Source of the DNA: AP-15 sp035538335
GTDB taxonomy: Bacteria; Pseudomonadota; Alphaproteobacteria; ATCC43930; CGMCC-115725
Direction of reading: 5' to 3'
Assembly: GCA_035538335.1 (NCBI GenBank)
Contig: DATLKN010000008.1
Location: 190,326 to 254,325 of the forward strand
DNA length: 64,000 nt
The translations under genes and the position numbers were made by a program. Position 1 is the stretch's first letter. Every line of letters starts with the position of its first letter. Positions 17,198 to 27,200 of the stretch are shown here, one piece after another. Under the pieces are notes generated by a model, which worked only from the letters and a program-made list of their open reading frames with translations, was not told the origin of the DNA and made no database searches.

Positions 17198-18448
17198 TCA
17201 TGGATTGCAGTTGTTTTGTCCGGACGGATTGCCCGAGATCGTGCCAAACGCCCCAGAGGCCAGCGGGTTGTTCGGCGCACCGGCGCACAATATCCCCCAT
17301 TGGCCGTTGTTGACGATCTGGTTCTGCGAATTGCCGAAATTGGCGACGCTGTTGTTGGTCAGGAACACCCCGTTCTGCGTGTTCGACTGAATGGTTGCCG
17401 GCCCCGCGCCGCTTCCGATCTGCACGCTTCCGACCGTTACCGCAATCCCGTTTTTGGCATTCGACTGCACGACGGCGTTGGTTTGTAACACAGCGCGCCC
17501 GCCGCCGTAGACCCCGATGCCGTTTCCCGAATTGCCGGAGACAACGGTTGTCGAGTTCCGCACCTGCAGCCAGCCGTCTACGACCGTGACTCCGTCGCCG
17601 GCATTGTTCTGCACAAGCACGCTGTCGCCGGCGAGCGGCATGAAGCGGCCGAGCCGGGCGGAGCCGCCCAAATAGAGTAGTATGCCCGAGCCGCCGGTGT
17701 TGTTTTCGACCACCCCGTTCCAGAAGCCAAGATACCCGTTGCCGCCGGAGAGGACGCCGCCCCCTTCAGGCACCCCTTGAGAATTCGACAGTGTACCGTT
17801 GCCGGTGATGACGGCACCCTCGTCGATCGCGATGCTTCCCCCGCTCGATGCTTCGAGCCCCCAGTTCGGGTTGTTCTGGACCGTGCCGCCGTCGAGAATG
17901 ACGCTGCCGCCGTTTGTCGAGGCGATACCCTCGTTTGCCGAGTTCTCGATGGTCGAATTGATGAGCGTGAGGCCTCCCGAGTCGAGGACGTCGTAGGTCG
18001 AACCTCCCGTGATCACCAGATTCGTGCCGGTGACGCCGCCCGTCTTGTGCACGAGCAGCGGGTCCACCCCGCCCGATATAGTGAGGCCGGTGAGCATGAC
18101 GCCGCCGCCGCTGATGCCGAGCACCGGGTTGGCCGACGAATTCGGCGCCGAGAGGCCGTCGCCCGGCGCTGCGGCCTGTATCGTGACCCCGCCCGGGACA
18201 TCGTCCACCGCTTCGCTGCAGACGCCTTTGATCGTGATCGTCATCGTGTTCGTGGTCCGCGGGCGGAACGCGAGCGCCGCGGCGAGCGTTCCGCCGTTGG
18301 CGCAGTTGACGGTGCAGGATATCGGGTTCGAGGTGACGCCGCCGGCCGCCGGCAGGCCGCTGCATCTGAGCCCGGCCGCGCGGCTTTGGCCGGCCGAGAG
18401 CACGAGGGCGGCGATGGCCAGAAGGCAGGCAACGTGCGAACGTCTCAT
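17198..18448 (-). CDS. Secreted right-handed beta-helix repeat protein
   Basis: A 416-residue protein with a signal peptide (MRRSHVACLLAIAALVLSAG, ending SRAAG). The remainder is Gly/Asn/Ser/Thr-rich and organised in short repeats such as GGSVILDGGTVQNNPNWGLEA and GNSGNGIGVYGGGRAVLQTN. This periodicity is that of pectate-lyase-like or NosD-like parallel beta-helices. Four N-terminal Cys (LRCSG, ISCTVNCANG) and two C-terminal Cys may form disulfides. No catalytic residues are recognised. The start is ATG 18448, not the longer frame to 18541, because the signal begins there. It is divergent from the regulator at 18612. Confidence 0.78.
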   Translation of the reverse strand: MRRSHVACLLAIAALVLSAGQSRAAGLRCSGLPAAGGVTSNPISCTVNCANGGTLAAALAFRPRTTNTMTITIKGVCSEAVDDVPGGVTIQAAAPGDGLSAPNSSANPVLGISGGGVMLTGLTISGGVDPLLVHKTGGVTGTNLVITGGSTYDVLDSGGLTLINSTIENSANEGIASTNGGSVILDGGTVQNNPNWGLEASSGGSIAIDEGAVITGNGTLSNSQGVPEGGGVLSGGNGYLGFWNGVVENNTGGSGILLYLGGSARLGRFMPLAGDSVLVQNNAGDGVTVVDGWLQVRNSTTVVSGNSGNGIGVYGGGRAVLQTNAVVQSNAKNGIAVTVGSVQIGSGAGPATIQSNTQNGVFLTNNSVANFGNSQNQIVNNGQWGILCAGAPNNPLASGAFGTISGNPSGQNNCNP

Positions 18449-18611
18449 GAGGAGCCTCGCGCTTACGTCGAGATCAGGATAATCCGCGAGCCGCTGAGGC
18501 GATGCTACGAGGCAGTTGCAAAAACTTCCGAAATCTTGCAAAAGCCGGCCGCTCGCATTCTACCGGAGCGTGTGCTAGCCTTCTCGAGGGGCCGTGGTTC
18601 CGAGGTGAGGC

Positions 18612-20213
18612 ATGAACCGCGAAGAGCGCGTTTCGTCAGGCGTTTTCGCCTTCGAAAACTTCCGCTTCGACCACAGTCGCGGCGAGTTGCTGCGCCTCGA
18701 TAGGAGCGGCAATGCCGAACCTGTGGCGATAGGCTCGCGCGCCCGCGACTTGCTCGGCCTCTTGGTCGAGGAGCGAGGGCTCGTCTCGAAAGAGCGGATT
18801 CTCGATCGCGTCTGGCCCGGCATATGCGTCGAAGAGGCCAATCTGACCGTTCAGATTTCGGCGCTTCGCCGCATTCTCGATCGCGACCGGGGAGGGGGCA
18901 GCTTCATCCAGACGGTCCACGGCCGCGGCTACCGCTTTGCCGCCCCGGTGAGGAAGGTCGCGCGCGGGGTCGTGCCCGACATTGCAGAGGCTTCGGCGCC
19001 CGCCGTGCCCGACAAGCCGTCGATCGCCGTGCTGCCGTTCGCGAATCTGAGCGGCGACCGGCATCAGCAATATTTCGCCGACGGCATGGCCGAGGAGATC
19101 ATTACCGCCCTCTCGCACATCCGCTCTCTCTTCGTGATCGCCCGCGGTTCTAGCTTCACCTACCGGGGCCAAGCGGTCGATGTGCAGCGGGTGGGCCGGG
19201 AATTGGGCGTGCGCTACGTCCTCGCAGGATCGGTACGCAAAAGCGGCAGAGCGGTCCGCATCGCCGCGCAGCTGACCGAGGCCGAAACGCGCCTGCAACT
19301 GTGGGCCGACCGGTTCGACGGCGTTCTCGACCGCATCTTCGAATTGCAGGACAGCGTCGCAACGAGCGTCGCCGCGATGATCGAGCCGACGATGGAAGCG
19401 AACGAAATCAGCCGCTCGATGCGATGCCCGACCGATAATTTGACGGCGTACGACTGGTACTTGCGGGCGCTTCCGGAATGCTTCTCGTACAGCGCAGAGC
19501 CGCAGCTGCGGGCGCTGAAGGCGTTCGAGAAGGCGATCGCCTGCGATCCGGGCTTCGGCCGCGCGCTCGCGCTCTCGGCGAGCTGCCGGCAGCTCCTAGC
19601 CTGCGCAGGTTGGGGAGAAGATCCGCAAACCAACCGGCGAGCGGCGATCGATTTGGCGCGCCGAGCGCTGCAAGTGGCCAACAACGATCCGGTCGTTCTC
19701 GCGGAAGCGGCGCGCGTGCTCGCCTATTTCGACGACCGGGAGGTCGAGGCGGCGATCAGCCTGGTCGAACGTGCCGTCGCCCTCAATCCAAACTATTCGC
19801 GCGGCTGGTACTGGAACGGTTGGGTCAGGCTCTACGCCGGCGATCCCGAGCTGGCCCTCGCGCATTTTCGCACTTCCCTGCGCCTCAACCCACGCCATCA
19901 GACGCAATCGTTCATGACCGGCACGGGTGTCGCGCATTTCTTCTGCGGCCGATACCAGGAGGCATGCGAGGCTCTCCTCGAGGCGCTCAATGTCGCACCC
20001 GGCTGGCCGACGACCTACCGGTTTCTCGCCGCCGCCTACGAAAGGCTCGGCCGGCTCACCGAAGCGCGGGAAGTCGTCGAACGGCTGCGCAAGCTCACGC
20101 CGGCTCTTGCCTCCCCCGCCGACCGCTCGATGATGCCGCCGTTCCGCAAGCACATGGACCGCTATCTCGAAAGTCTGCGCCGCGCCGTCGGCGAGGACTC
20201 GGTGGCCGGCTGA
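18612..20213 (+). CDS. Winged-helix regulator with TolB-like and TPR domains
   Basis: A 533-residue protein with three parts. Residues 10-115 form an OmpR/PhoB-type winged helix (LLVEERGLVSKERILDRVWP, TVQISALRRIL, TVHGRGYRFAAP). About 133-250 is the IAVLPFANLSGD block that accompanies such regulators. About 270-520 holds tetratricopeptide-like helices (ALNPNYSRGWYWNGWVRLYAG). There is no transmembrane helix, so it is cytosolic, unlike CadC. It is divergent from the secreted beta-helix gene across 163 bases, which makes that gene an obvious regulatory target, though this is inference. Confidence 0.82.
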   Translation: MNREERVSSGVFAFENFRFDHSRGELLRLDRSGNAEPVAIGSRARDLLGLLVEERGLVSKERILDRVWPGICVEEANLTVQISALRRILDRDRGGGSFIQTVHGRGYRFAAPVRKVARGVVPDIAEASAPAVPDKPSIAVLPFANLSGDRHQQYFADGMAEEIITALSHIRSLFVIARGSSFTYRGQAVDVQRVGRELGVRYVLAGSVRKSGRAVRIAAQLTEAETRLQLWADRFDGVLDRIFELQDSVATSVAAMIEPTMEANEISRSMRCPTDNLTAYDWYLRALPECFSYSAEPQLRALKAFEKAIACDPGFGRALALSASCRQLLACAGWGEDPQTNRRAAIDLARRALQVANNDPVVLAEAARVLAYFDDREVEAAISLVERAVALNPNYSRGWYWNGWVRLYAGDPELALAHFRTSLRLNPRHQTQSFMTGTGVAHFFCGRYQEACEALLEALNVAPGWPTTYRFLAAAYERLGRLTEAREVVERLRKLTPALASPADRSMMPPFRKHMDRYLESLRRAVGEDSVAG

Positions 20214-20223
20214 ATGTGCCGCC

Positions 20224-20985
20224 TCATCCCGCCACTGTCGCCTTGAACCTGAGGCGGACGTAATCGGCGATCCAGGCGCCGGTCTCGTCCATCAGCGCCG
20301 GCCGGCACAATTCGGCGATCTCGGCGCGCGCAGCCGGCCGCTCGGCCTCGGGCAGCGCGCCGAGGAAGTCGCCGACGAAGGTGTCGAGCCAGGCTTCGAG
20401 GCCCGCTTCGAGGACGGTCGGGCGGGGTATCAGCGCGATCTCGTCGACCGCGAACCCGGCGGCTTCGAGCTTTTCCCGAAAGGCGCCGGCCGAGGGAAAA
20501 TACCAGGGGCTCAAGCTTTGCGCGCTGCGGCCGCGCCGCTTGAGGACGGCGTCGAGCGCGACGCGGACGGCGGCGATGTTGCCGTGCCCGCCCATCTCGC
20601 CGACGAACCGGCCGCCCGGCCGCAAGGCCCGCTGCACGCCCGCGAGCACCCTTTCGATCGGCCGCATCCAGTGCAGCGCGGCGTTCGAGAAGACGGCGTC
20701 GAACTCGGCCGCGAAGGCGAGCTCCTGCCCGCCGACGAGGCGGGCGTCGAGGCCGCGGGCGCGGGCGGCGGCGACCATGTCGGGGGCGGCGTCGACGGCG
20801 ATGACCGCAGCGCCGGCGGCGGCGATCTGCTGCGTCAGGATGCCGTCGCCGCAGCCGAGGTCGAGAATCCGCTCGCCCGGTTGCGGCGCCAGGAGTTCGA
20901 GCACGGGCGCGCCGAGCGCCGGCACGAAATGCGCCGTCTCGGCATAGCGCCGCGCCGACCAGCGCTGCCGCACGCGCTCGCTCAC
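20224..20985 (-). CDS. SAM-dependent methyltransferase
   Basis: A 253-residue class I methyltransferase: ILDLGCGDGILTQQIA (SAM glycine loop, about residue 39), VIAVDAAPDMV (acidic ribose ligand) and FDAVFSNAALHWM. The architecture resembles trans-aconitate methyltransferase-like proteins (LHWM, a C-terminal helical lid), but the substrate is unknown. I start at GTG 20985. The longer frame to 21012 begins MRGRVRVG, which is translated repeat. It is co-directional with and immediately downstream of the ThDP enzyme gene, separated by the palindrome at 20989-21034. Confidence 0.85.
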   Translation of the reverse strand: MSERVRQRWSARRYAETAHFVPALGAPVLELLAPQPGERILDLGCGDGILTQQIAAAGAAVIAVDAAPDMVAAARARGLDARLVGGQELAFAAEFDAVFSNAALHWMRPIERVLAGVQRALRPGGRFVGEMGGHGNIAAVRVALDAVLKRRGRSAQSLSPWYFPSAGAFREKLEAAGFAVDEIALIPRPTVLEAGLEAWLDTFVGDFLGALPEAERPAARAEIAELCRPALMDETGAWIADYVRLRFKATVAG

Positions 20986-20988
20986 CGC

Positions 20989-21034
20989 CCCCACCCTAAC
21001 CCTCCCCCGCATGCGGGGGAGGGGAGAGAGGGGG
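20989..21034. repeat. GGGAGGGTTAGGGTGGGG palindrome, diverged copy
   Basis: The left arm (20989-21010) is identical over 22 bases to that of the perfect copy at 35776-35821. The right arm from 21013 matches for 11 bases and then diverges. It contains the TAG stop of the ThDP enzyme gene and lies against the GTG of the methyltransferase gene, so a mobile-type repeat now forms the junction of two genes. Confidence 0.8.
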
Positions 21035-22702
21035 TGCGGCGGCGCGGCGGATCGCGGACAAGGTCGTGCGCGTCGTGATCATGTCCGGATCCATCGCCAG
21101 CTCGATGATGGCGGGGCGCTTTTGCGCGGCCGCCTCCTCGAAGGCGGGGGCGAATTCTTCCGTCCGCGACACGCGCGCGCCGAAGGCGCCGTAGGCGTGC
21201 GCCAACGCCTGAAAATCAGGGTTGGCGAGCGCCGTGCCGACGACGCGGCCGGGAAAGCGGCGCTCCTGATGCATGCGGATCGTGCCGTACATGCCGTTGT
21301 TGAAGAGCAGGATGATCGGCCCCGTCCCCTCGGCGAGCGAGGTCAGCAATTCCTGCCCGGTCATCATGAAGCCGCCGTCGCCGCAAAAGCCGACGACGAG
21401 CCGGTCGGGATGCACCAGCTTGGCGGCGACCGCGGCCGGCACGCCGTAGCCCATCGCGCCGCTGGTCGGCCCGAGCTGCCGCCCCGGCCGGCGATAGCAG
21501 AGATAGCGGTTCGGCCAGCCGCTGAAATTGCCGGCGTCGGAGGTGACGATCGCATCGTCGGGCAGACGCTCCCGCAGCCAGCCCATGACGGCGCCGAGAT
21601 CGAGAGGGCTCGCCGCCGGCGAGGGGATGAGCCCCGCCTCGTATTCGGCGCGCGTCTCGGCCCGCCATTGCTTCCAGCGCGCCGGCTGCACCGGTTCGAG
21701 GGCGGCTGCGGCCGCGGCGAATTCGGCGACGCCCGATTGGATCGCCAAGTCCGGGCGGAAGACGCGGCCCAGTTCCTCGGCCGCGGGGTGCACGTGGACG
21801 AGCGTCTTGCCGGAGTCCGGCACCCCCAGCAGCGAATAGGATTGCGAGGTGATCTCGCCGATGCGGGCGCCGACGGCGAGCAACAGGTCGGCCGCCTTGA
21901 AGCGCGCCACCAAGCTCGGCGCGGCGCCGGTGCCGAGATCGCCGACCCAGTTTTCGCGGCGGTTGTCGATAATGTCCTGGCGACGGAAGGAGGAGCAGAC
22001 CGGCAGATCGTTGGCGGCGGCGAAGCGGGCGATGTCGCGGCAGGCTTCGTCCGTCCAGCCGCCGCCGCCGACCAGCATGATCGGGCGCTCGGCCTGGGAA
22101 AGCCGCCGGCGCAATTCGGCGAGGTCGGCCGCGCCCGGATGCGCGTGCACGGCCTTGTAGGGGCCGCTCGCCGCCGCCGCGGCGCGGTCCCGCAGCATGT
22201 CCTCGGGGAGCGCCACGACGACCGGCCCCGGTCGCCCCGAGGTCGCCACCTGAAACGCCTGGTTGATCAGTTCGGGGATGCGCTCGGCCATGTCGATTTG
22301 CGTCACCCATTTGGCGAGCGGGGCGTACATACGGCGGAAATCGACCTCTTGAAAGGCTTCCCGGTCGATCTGGTGGCGCGCCACTTGCCCGGCCAGCATG
22401 ACGAGCGGGGTCGAATCCTGAAACGCCGTGTGGATGCCGATCGCCGCATTCGAAGCGCCGGGGCCGCGCGTCACCAACAGTACGCCGGGGGTATGCGTCA
22501 GCTTGCCGTAGGCTTCCGCCATGAACGCGGCGCCGCCCTCCTGCCGGCAGGTGACGAGCCGGATGTCGGGGGCGTCGAAGAGCGCGTCGAGGACTTCGAG
22601 ATAGCTCTCGCCGGCGACGCTGAAGGCGTGTCGGACGCCGTGCGCGCGCAGAGAAGCGACGACGAGCTGGCCGCCGCTGAGATGTGGGAGGTTCGCACTC
22701 AT
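20996..22702 (-). CDS. Thiamine diphosphate-dependent enzyme (acetolactate synthase-like)
   Basis: A 568-residue enzyme with the three domains of the pyruvate oxidase/acetolactate synthase family. The catalytic Glu is in CRQEGGAAFMAEAYGK, near residue 55. The ThDP-Mg motif starts CGDGGFMMTGQEL and ends ILLFNNGMYG. No small subunit or ilvC neighbours are present, so it is probably a decarboxylase or carboligase other than biosynthetic IlvB. The final 11 residues (PLSPPPHAGEG) are encoded by the inserted palindromic repeat, which replaced the native C-terminal end. Confidence 0.87.
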   Translation of the reverse strand: MSANLPHLSGGQLVVASLRAHGVRHAFSVAGESYLEVLDALFDAPDIRLVTCRQEGGAAFMAEAYGKLTHTPGVLLVTRGPGASNAAIGIHTAFQDSTPLVMLAGQVARHQIDREAFQEVDFRRMYAPLAKWVTQIDMAERIPELINQAFQVATSGRPGPVVVALPEDMLRDRAAAAASGPYKAVHAHPGAADLAELRRRLSQAERPIMLVGGGGWTDEACRDIARFAAANDLPVCSSFRRQDIIDNRRENWVGDLGTGAAPSLVARFKAADLLLAVGARIGEITSQSYSLLGVPDSGKTLVHVHPAAEELGRVFRPDLAIQSGVAEFAAAAAALEPVQPARWKQWRAETRAEYEAGLIPSPAASPLDLGAVMGWLRERLPDDAIVTSDAGNFSGWPNRYLCYRRPGRQLGPTSGAMGYGVPAAVAAKLVHPDRLVVGFCGDGGFMMTGQELLTSLAEGTGPIILLFNNGMYGTIRMHQERRFPGRVVGTALANPDFQALAHAYGAFGARVSRTEEFAPAFEEAAAQKRPAIIELAMDPDMITTRTTLSAIRRAAAPPLSPPPHAGEG

Positions 22703-22928
22703 CTAGGGTATCCTTATGACCGCCGCGTCTCTTTCGATCCTCATTCGGGGCCTCGGCTTGCGGACGACCCCGCAATGGCCGACGGGGCGCACGCAGAGCC
22801 GCTCATATAGCCGGGTGGCCGGCCGCGTGGAAAGCCGGGACGTTTCTTTGCCTTTTGGCATATAACCGTGCGCGGCGGCACCGCCGCCCGGTCGCCGGGT
22901 CGCGGGCCCCTACGGGTCCTTGGCGCTA

Positions 22929-24212
22929 ATGGACGACGAGCCTTTGCATATCGCCGAACCGCCGGCGCGGACGCAGCCGCCGCGCGCGCCCGCGTCCGCC
23001 GAGGTGCGGGGCAGGCCCGGGCGCCGCTCGCGGCTGCGGCAAGGCGTTGTCGTCATCGTGGTCGCGGCGCTCGTCGGGGCCGGGATCTATCTCGCGACGA
23101 AGCACAGCGGCCAGCCGACGACAGCGCGATCCGGCAATGCCGGACCGCTGCCGGTCGGCGTCGCGCCGGTGACGCGGGGCGACATGCCGATTACGCTGAC
23201 GGGGCTCGGCACGGTGACGCCGCTCGCCACCGTCACGGTGCAGTCGCAGATCAGCGGCCAGCTGACCGAGGTCGGGTTCCGCCAGGGCGAGATGGTGCAG
23301 AAGGGCCAGTTTCTCGCGCAGATCGACCCGCGCCCCTATCAGGTCGCGCTCGAGCAGGCGCAAGGCCAGCTCGCCAAGGACGAAGCGTTCCTCGCCAATG
23401 CGCGGCGCGATCTCGCCCGCTACGACACTCTCGTCGCGCAGAATTCGGTGGCGCGGCAGACGCGCGACACGCAGGCCTCTCTCGTCCAGCAATACGAGGC
23501 GACGATCCAATCCGACAAGGCGCAGATCGACGCGCAGAAGCTGAACCTCGCCTATTGCCACATCGTCGCGCCGGTCGCGGGGCGCGTCGGGCTGCGGCTC
23601 GTCGATCCCGGCAACTACATTCAGGTCGGGCAGTCGACCGGCATCGTCGTCATCACGCAGATGGACCCGATGTCGGTCATCTTTTCGATCCCCGAGAACA
23701 GCCTTTCCCCGGTGTTGGCGCGGCTGCGGGCGGGCGCCGGCCTGACGGCCTACGCCTACGACCAGACGGAAAGCGAACTGCTTGCCACCGGCAAGCTCGA
23801 GGCGGTCGACAACCAGATCAACACGACGACCGGCACGGTCAATCTTCGCGCGATCTTCGCGAACCCGAAGGACCTGTTGTTTCCGAACCAGTTCGTCAAC
23901 GTGCGCCTGCTCGTCGATACGCTGAAGAACACGCTCTTGGTGCCGACCGCGGCGGTGCAGCGCGGCGCCCCCGGAACCTACGTCTACCTCGTCGAGGCGA
24001 ACAACACGGTGAAGGTGCAGCCGATAAAGCTCGGTCCTGCCGGCGCGACGGATGACGCCGTCAACTCCGGCCTGTCGGCGGGGGACCGGGTCGTCGTCGA
24101 TGGCGCCGATCGGCTGCGCGCGGGCGCCAAGGTGCAGGTCGTCGCGCCGCCGGCCGGCAAGTCTGCGGCGGCTGCCGCCGCGCAGCCTCCGGGGTCGGCG
24201 CCGCAGCATTGA
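22929..24212 (+). CDS. mdtA: RND efflux periplasmic adaptor, MdtA-like
   Basis: The 427-residue adaptor links the inner-membrane pump to the outer-membrane channel. It has one N-terminal membrane helix at about residues 38-58, a lipoyl/barrel-sandwich region (VQSQISGQLTEVGFRQGEMVQKGQ), a coiled-coil hairpin (residues about 140-205) and a beta-barrel domain. ATG 22929 is preferred over TTG 22920. The gene heads a four-gene operon with two RND pumps and a channel, the mdtABC arrangement with an added OprM/NodT channel. Confidence 0.9.
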   Translation: MDDEPLHIAEPPARTQPPRAPASAEVRGRPGRRSRLRQGVVVIVVAALVGAGIYLATKHSGQPTTARSGNAGPLPVGVAPVTRGDMPITLTGLGTVTPLATVTVQSQISGQLTEVGFRQGEMVQKGQFLAQIDPRPYQVALEQAQGQLAKDEAFLANARRDLARYDTLVAQNSVARQTRDTQASLVQQYEATIQSDKAQIDAQKLNLAYCHIVAPVAGRVGLRLVDPGNYIQVGQSTGIVVITQMDPMSVIFSIPENSLSPVLARLRAGAGLTAYAYDQTESELLATGKLEAVDNQINTTTGTVNLRAIFANPKDLLFPNQFVNVRLLVDTLKNTLLVPTAAVQRGAPGTYVYLVEANNTVKVQPIKLGPAGATDDAVNSGLSAGDRVVVDGADRLRAGAKVQVVAPPAGKSAAAAAAQPPGSAPQH

Positions 24213-24232
24213 GCGATACCGCCGGTCCATAG

Positions 24233-27200
24233 ATGAGCCCGTCGCGCCTCTTCATTCTGCGGCCGGTGGCGACGACGCTGCTGATGGCGGCGATCATCCT
24301 GGTCGGACTTTTCGCGTATCGTTTCCTGCCGGTCTCGGCTCTGCCCGAGGTCGCCTATCCGACGATCGAGGTCTCCACCTTCTATCCCGGCGCCGCGCCC
24401 GATGTCATGGTTTCCTCGGTGACGGCGCCCCTCGAAGTGCAGCTCGGCCAGATGCCGGGGCTCGACCAGATGTCGTCGATCAGTTCGGCCGGCGCTTCCG
24501 TCATCGTGCTGCAATTCAGCCTGAGCCTCGGCCTCGACGAGGCCGAGCAGGAAGTGCAGGCGGCGATCAACGCGTCCGGCAATCTGTTGCCGTCCGACCT
24601 GCCGGCGCCGCCCGTCTACGCCAAGGTCAACCCGGCCGACGCGCCGATCCTGACCTTGGCGCTGACCTCGCAGACGATGCCGCTGACGCAGATCGAGGAT
24701 CTCGCCGAAACCCGGCTCGGCCAGAAGATCTCGCAGCTGCCGGGGGTCGGGCTGGTCACCGTCGCGGGCGGCCACCGGCCGGCGGTGCGCGTCGCGGCCA
24801 ACGACCGCCAGCTCGCCGCCTACGGCCTCAACATCGACGATCTGCGCACGACGATCGCCAACGCCAACGTCAACCTGCCGAAGGGCAATTTCGACGGCCC
24901 CAGCCGCGCCTACACGATCAACGCCAACGATCAGCTGATGAGCGCCGCCGAATACAACGATCTGGTCGTCGCCTACCGCAACGGCGCGCCGGTGCGGCTC
25001 GGCACGGTCGCGGCGGCGACGGAGGGGGCGCAGAACAGCCAGCTCGCCGCCTGGGCCGACCGGCAGCCGGCGATCCTGCTCAACATCCAGCGCCAGCCCG
25101 GCGCCAACGTCATTACCGTCGCCGACCGGATCAAGGCATTGCTGCCGCAATTGAGCGCGGCGTTGCCGCCGGCGGTGCAGGTGCGGCTGTTGACCGACCG
25201 CACGGTGACGATCCGCGCCTCGGTCGCCGATGTCGAGTTCGAGTTGGGGCTCGCCGTCTTCCTCGTCGTCGCGGTGATTTTTCTCTTTCTGCGCACTCTC
25301 TCGGCGACCGTGATCCCGAGCCTCTCGGTGCCGCTGTCGCTCGTCGGCACGCTCGCGGTCATGTACCTGTTCGGCTTCAGCCTCAACAATCTGTCGCTGA
25401 TGGCGCTGACCGTCGCCACCGGCTTCGTGGTCGACGATGCGATCGTCATGATCGAGAACATCTCGCGCTACATCGAGGCGGGCGAGGCGCCGCTGCAGGC
25501 CGCGCTGAAGGGCTCGCAGCAGATCGGCTTCACGATCATCTCGCTGACCGTCTCGCTGATCGCCGTCTTGATCCCGCTTCTCTTCATGCCGGACGTCGTC
25601 GGGCGGCTCTTCCGCGAATTCGCGATCACGCTGGCGATCACGATCCTGATTTCCGCGGTCGTGGCGCTGACCCTGGTGCCGATGATGTGCGCCAAGATCC
25701 TGCGCCGCCGGCGCCCCTCCGAAATGCACGCGATTGCGCGCCGGAGCCAGGAGTGGTTCGAGGCGCTGATCGCGCGATACGGCCGGGCTCTCGATGTCGT
25801 GCTCGATCATCAGCCGCTGACGCTCGCGATAGCGGTTTTGACGCTGGTGCTGACCGTCTATCTCTACGCCGTCATCCCGAAGGGCTTTTTCCCGGTGCAG
25901 GATACCGGGCTCGTTCAGGGCGTCTCCGTCGCTTCGCCCTCGGTCTCCTTTGCCGCGATGGCGCAGCGCCAGCAGGCATTGGCCGACCTCATCCTCAAAG
26001 ACCCCGAAATCGTGAGTCTCTCTTCGTTCATCGGCGTCGACGGCACCAACATGACGCTGAATTCGGGCCGTTTCCTGATCAATTTGAAGCCGAAGGACGC
26101 GCGCCGGTCGAACGCGAACGAGATCGTCCGCCGGCTCGCCGCCGCGACCAACGGCGTCACCGGCATCGCGCTCTATCTGCAGCCGGTGCAGGATCTGACG
26201 ATCGACGCGACGGTCAGCGCCTCGCAATACCAGTTCGCGTTGGAGGACGCCGATCCGGGCGCCTTTGCCGAGTGGGTCCCGAAGCTCCTGGCGCGGCTGC
26301 GCCAGCTGCCGCAGCTAGAGGACGTGTCGAGCACTTACGAAGAGAACGGGCTCGCCGCCTATGTCAATATCGACCGCAGCGCCGCGGCACGCTACGGCAT
26401 CACGCCGGCGACCGTCGACAACGCGCTCTACGATTCGTTCGGCCAGCGCATCGTCTCGACGATCTTCACGCAGTCGAACCAGTACCGTGTGATCATCGGC
26501 GTCGATCCGAAAGAGCAGCGCTCGCTTGCCGCGCTCGGCACGATCTATCTGCCGTCCTCGCTGTCGGCGACGGGCGAAGTGCCGCTGTCGGCGATCGCCC
26601 ATATCAGCGAGCAGACGGCGCCGATCGAGATCGGTCATCTGGGGCAGTTTCCGTCGGTCACGGTGTCGTTCAACCTCGCCCCCGGGGCCGCCCTCGGCGA
26701 CGCGGTCGATGCGATCAAGGCGGCCGAAAAAGAGACCGGCATCCCGGCCAGCATGCTGACCAGCTTTCAGGGCGCGGCGCTCGCCTTCCAATCCTCGCTC
26801 GGCAACGAATTGCTGCTGATCCTCGCCGCCATCGTCACCGTCTACATCGTCCTGGGCGTCCTCTACGAAAGCTTCATCCACCCGATCACGATCCTGTCGA
26901 CCCTGCCTTCGGCCGGAGTGGGGGCGCTGCTCGCGCTGATGCTCGACGGCAGCGAGCTGACGGTCGTCGCGATCATCGGCATCATTCTCTTGATCGGCAT
27001 CGTCAAGAAGAACGCGATCATGATCGTCGATTTCGCGCTCGACGCCGAACGGCACGAGGGCAAGTCGCCGCACGAGGCGATCCATCAGGCATGTCTCTTG
27101 CGCTTCCGGCCGATCCTGATGACGACGATGGCGGCGCTCTTCGCCGCATTGCCGCTGATGCTCGGCACCGGCACCGGTTCGGAGCTGCGCCATCCGCTGG

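Noticed and set aside
20996..22702. Assignment as biosynthetic acetolactate synthase ilvB
   Set aside because: No ilvN or ilvC neighbour, and sequence motifs are only family-level, so no symbol is given.
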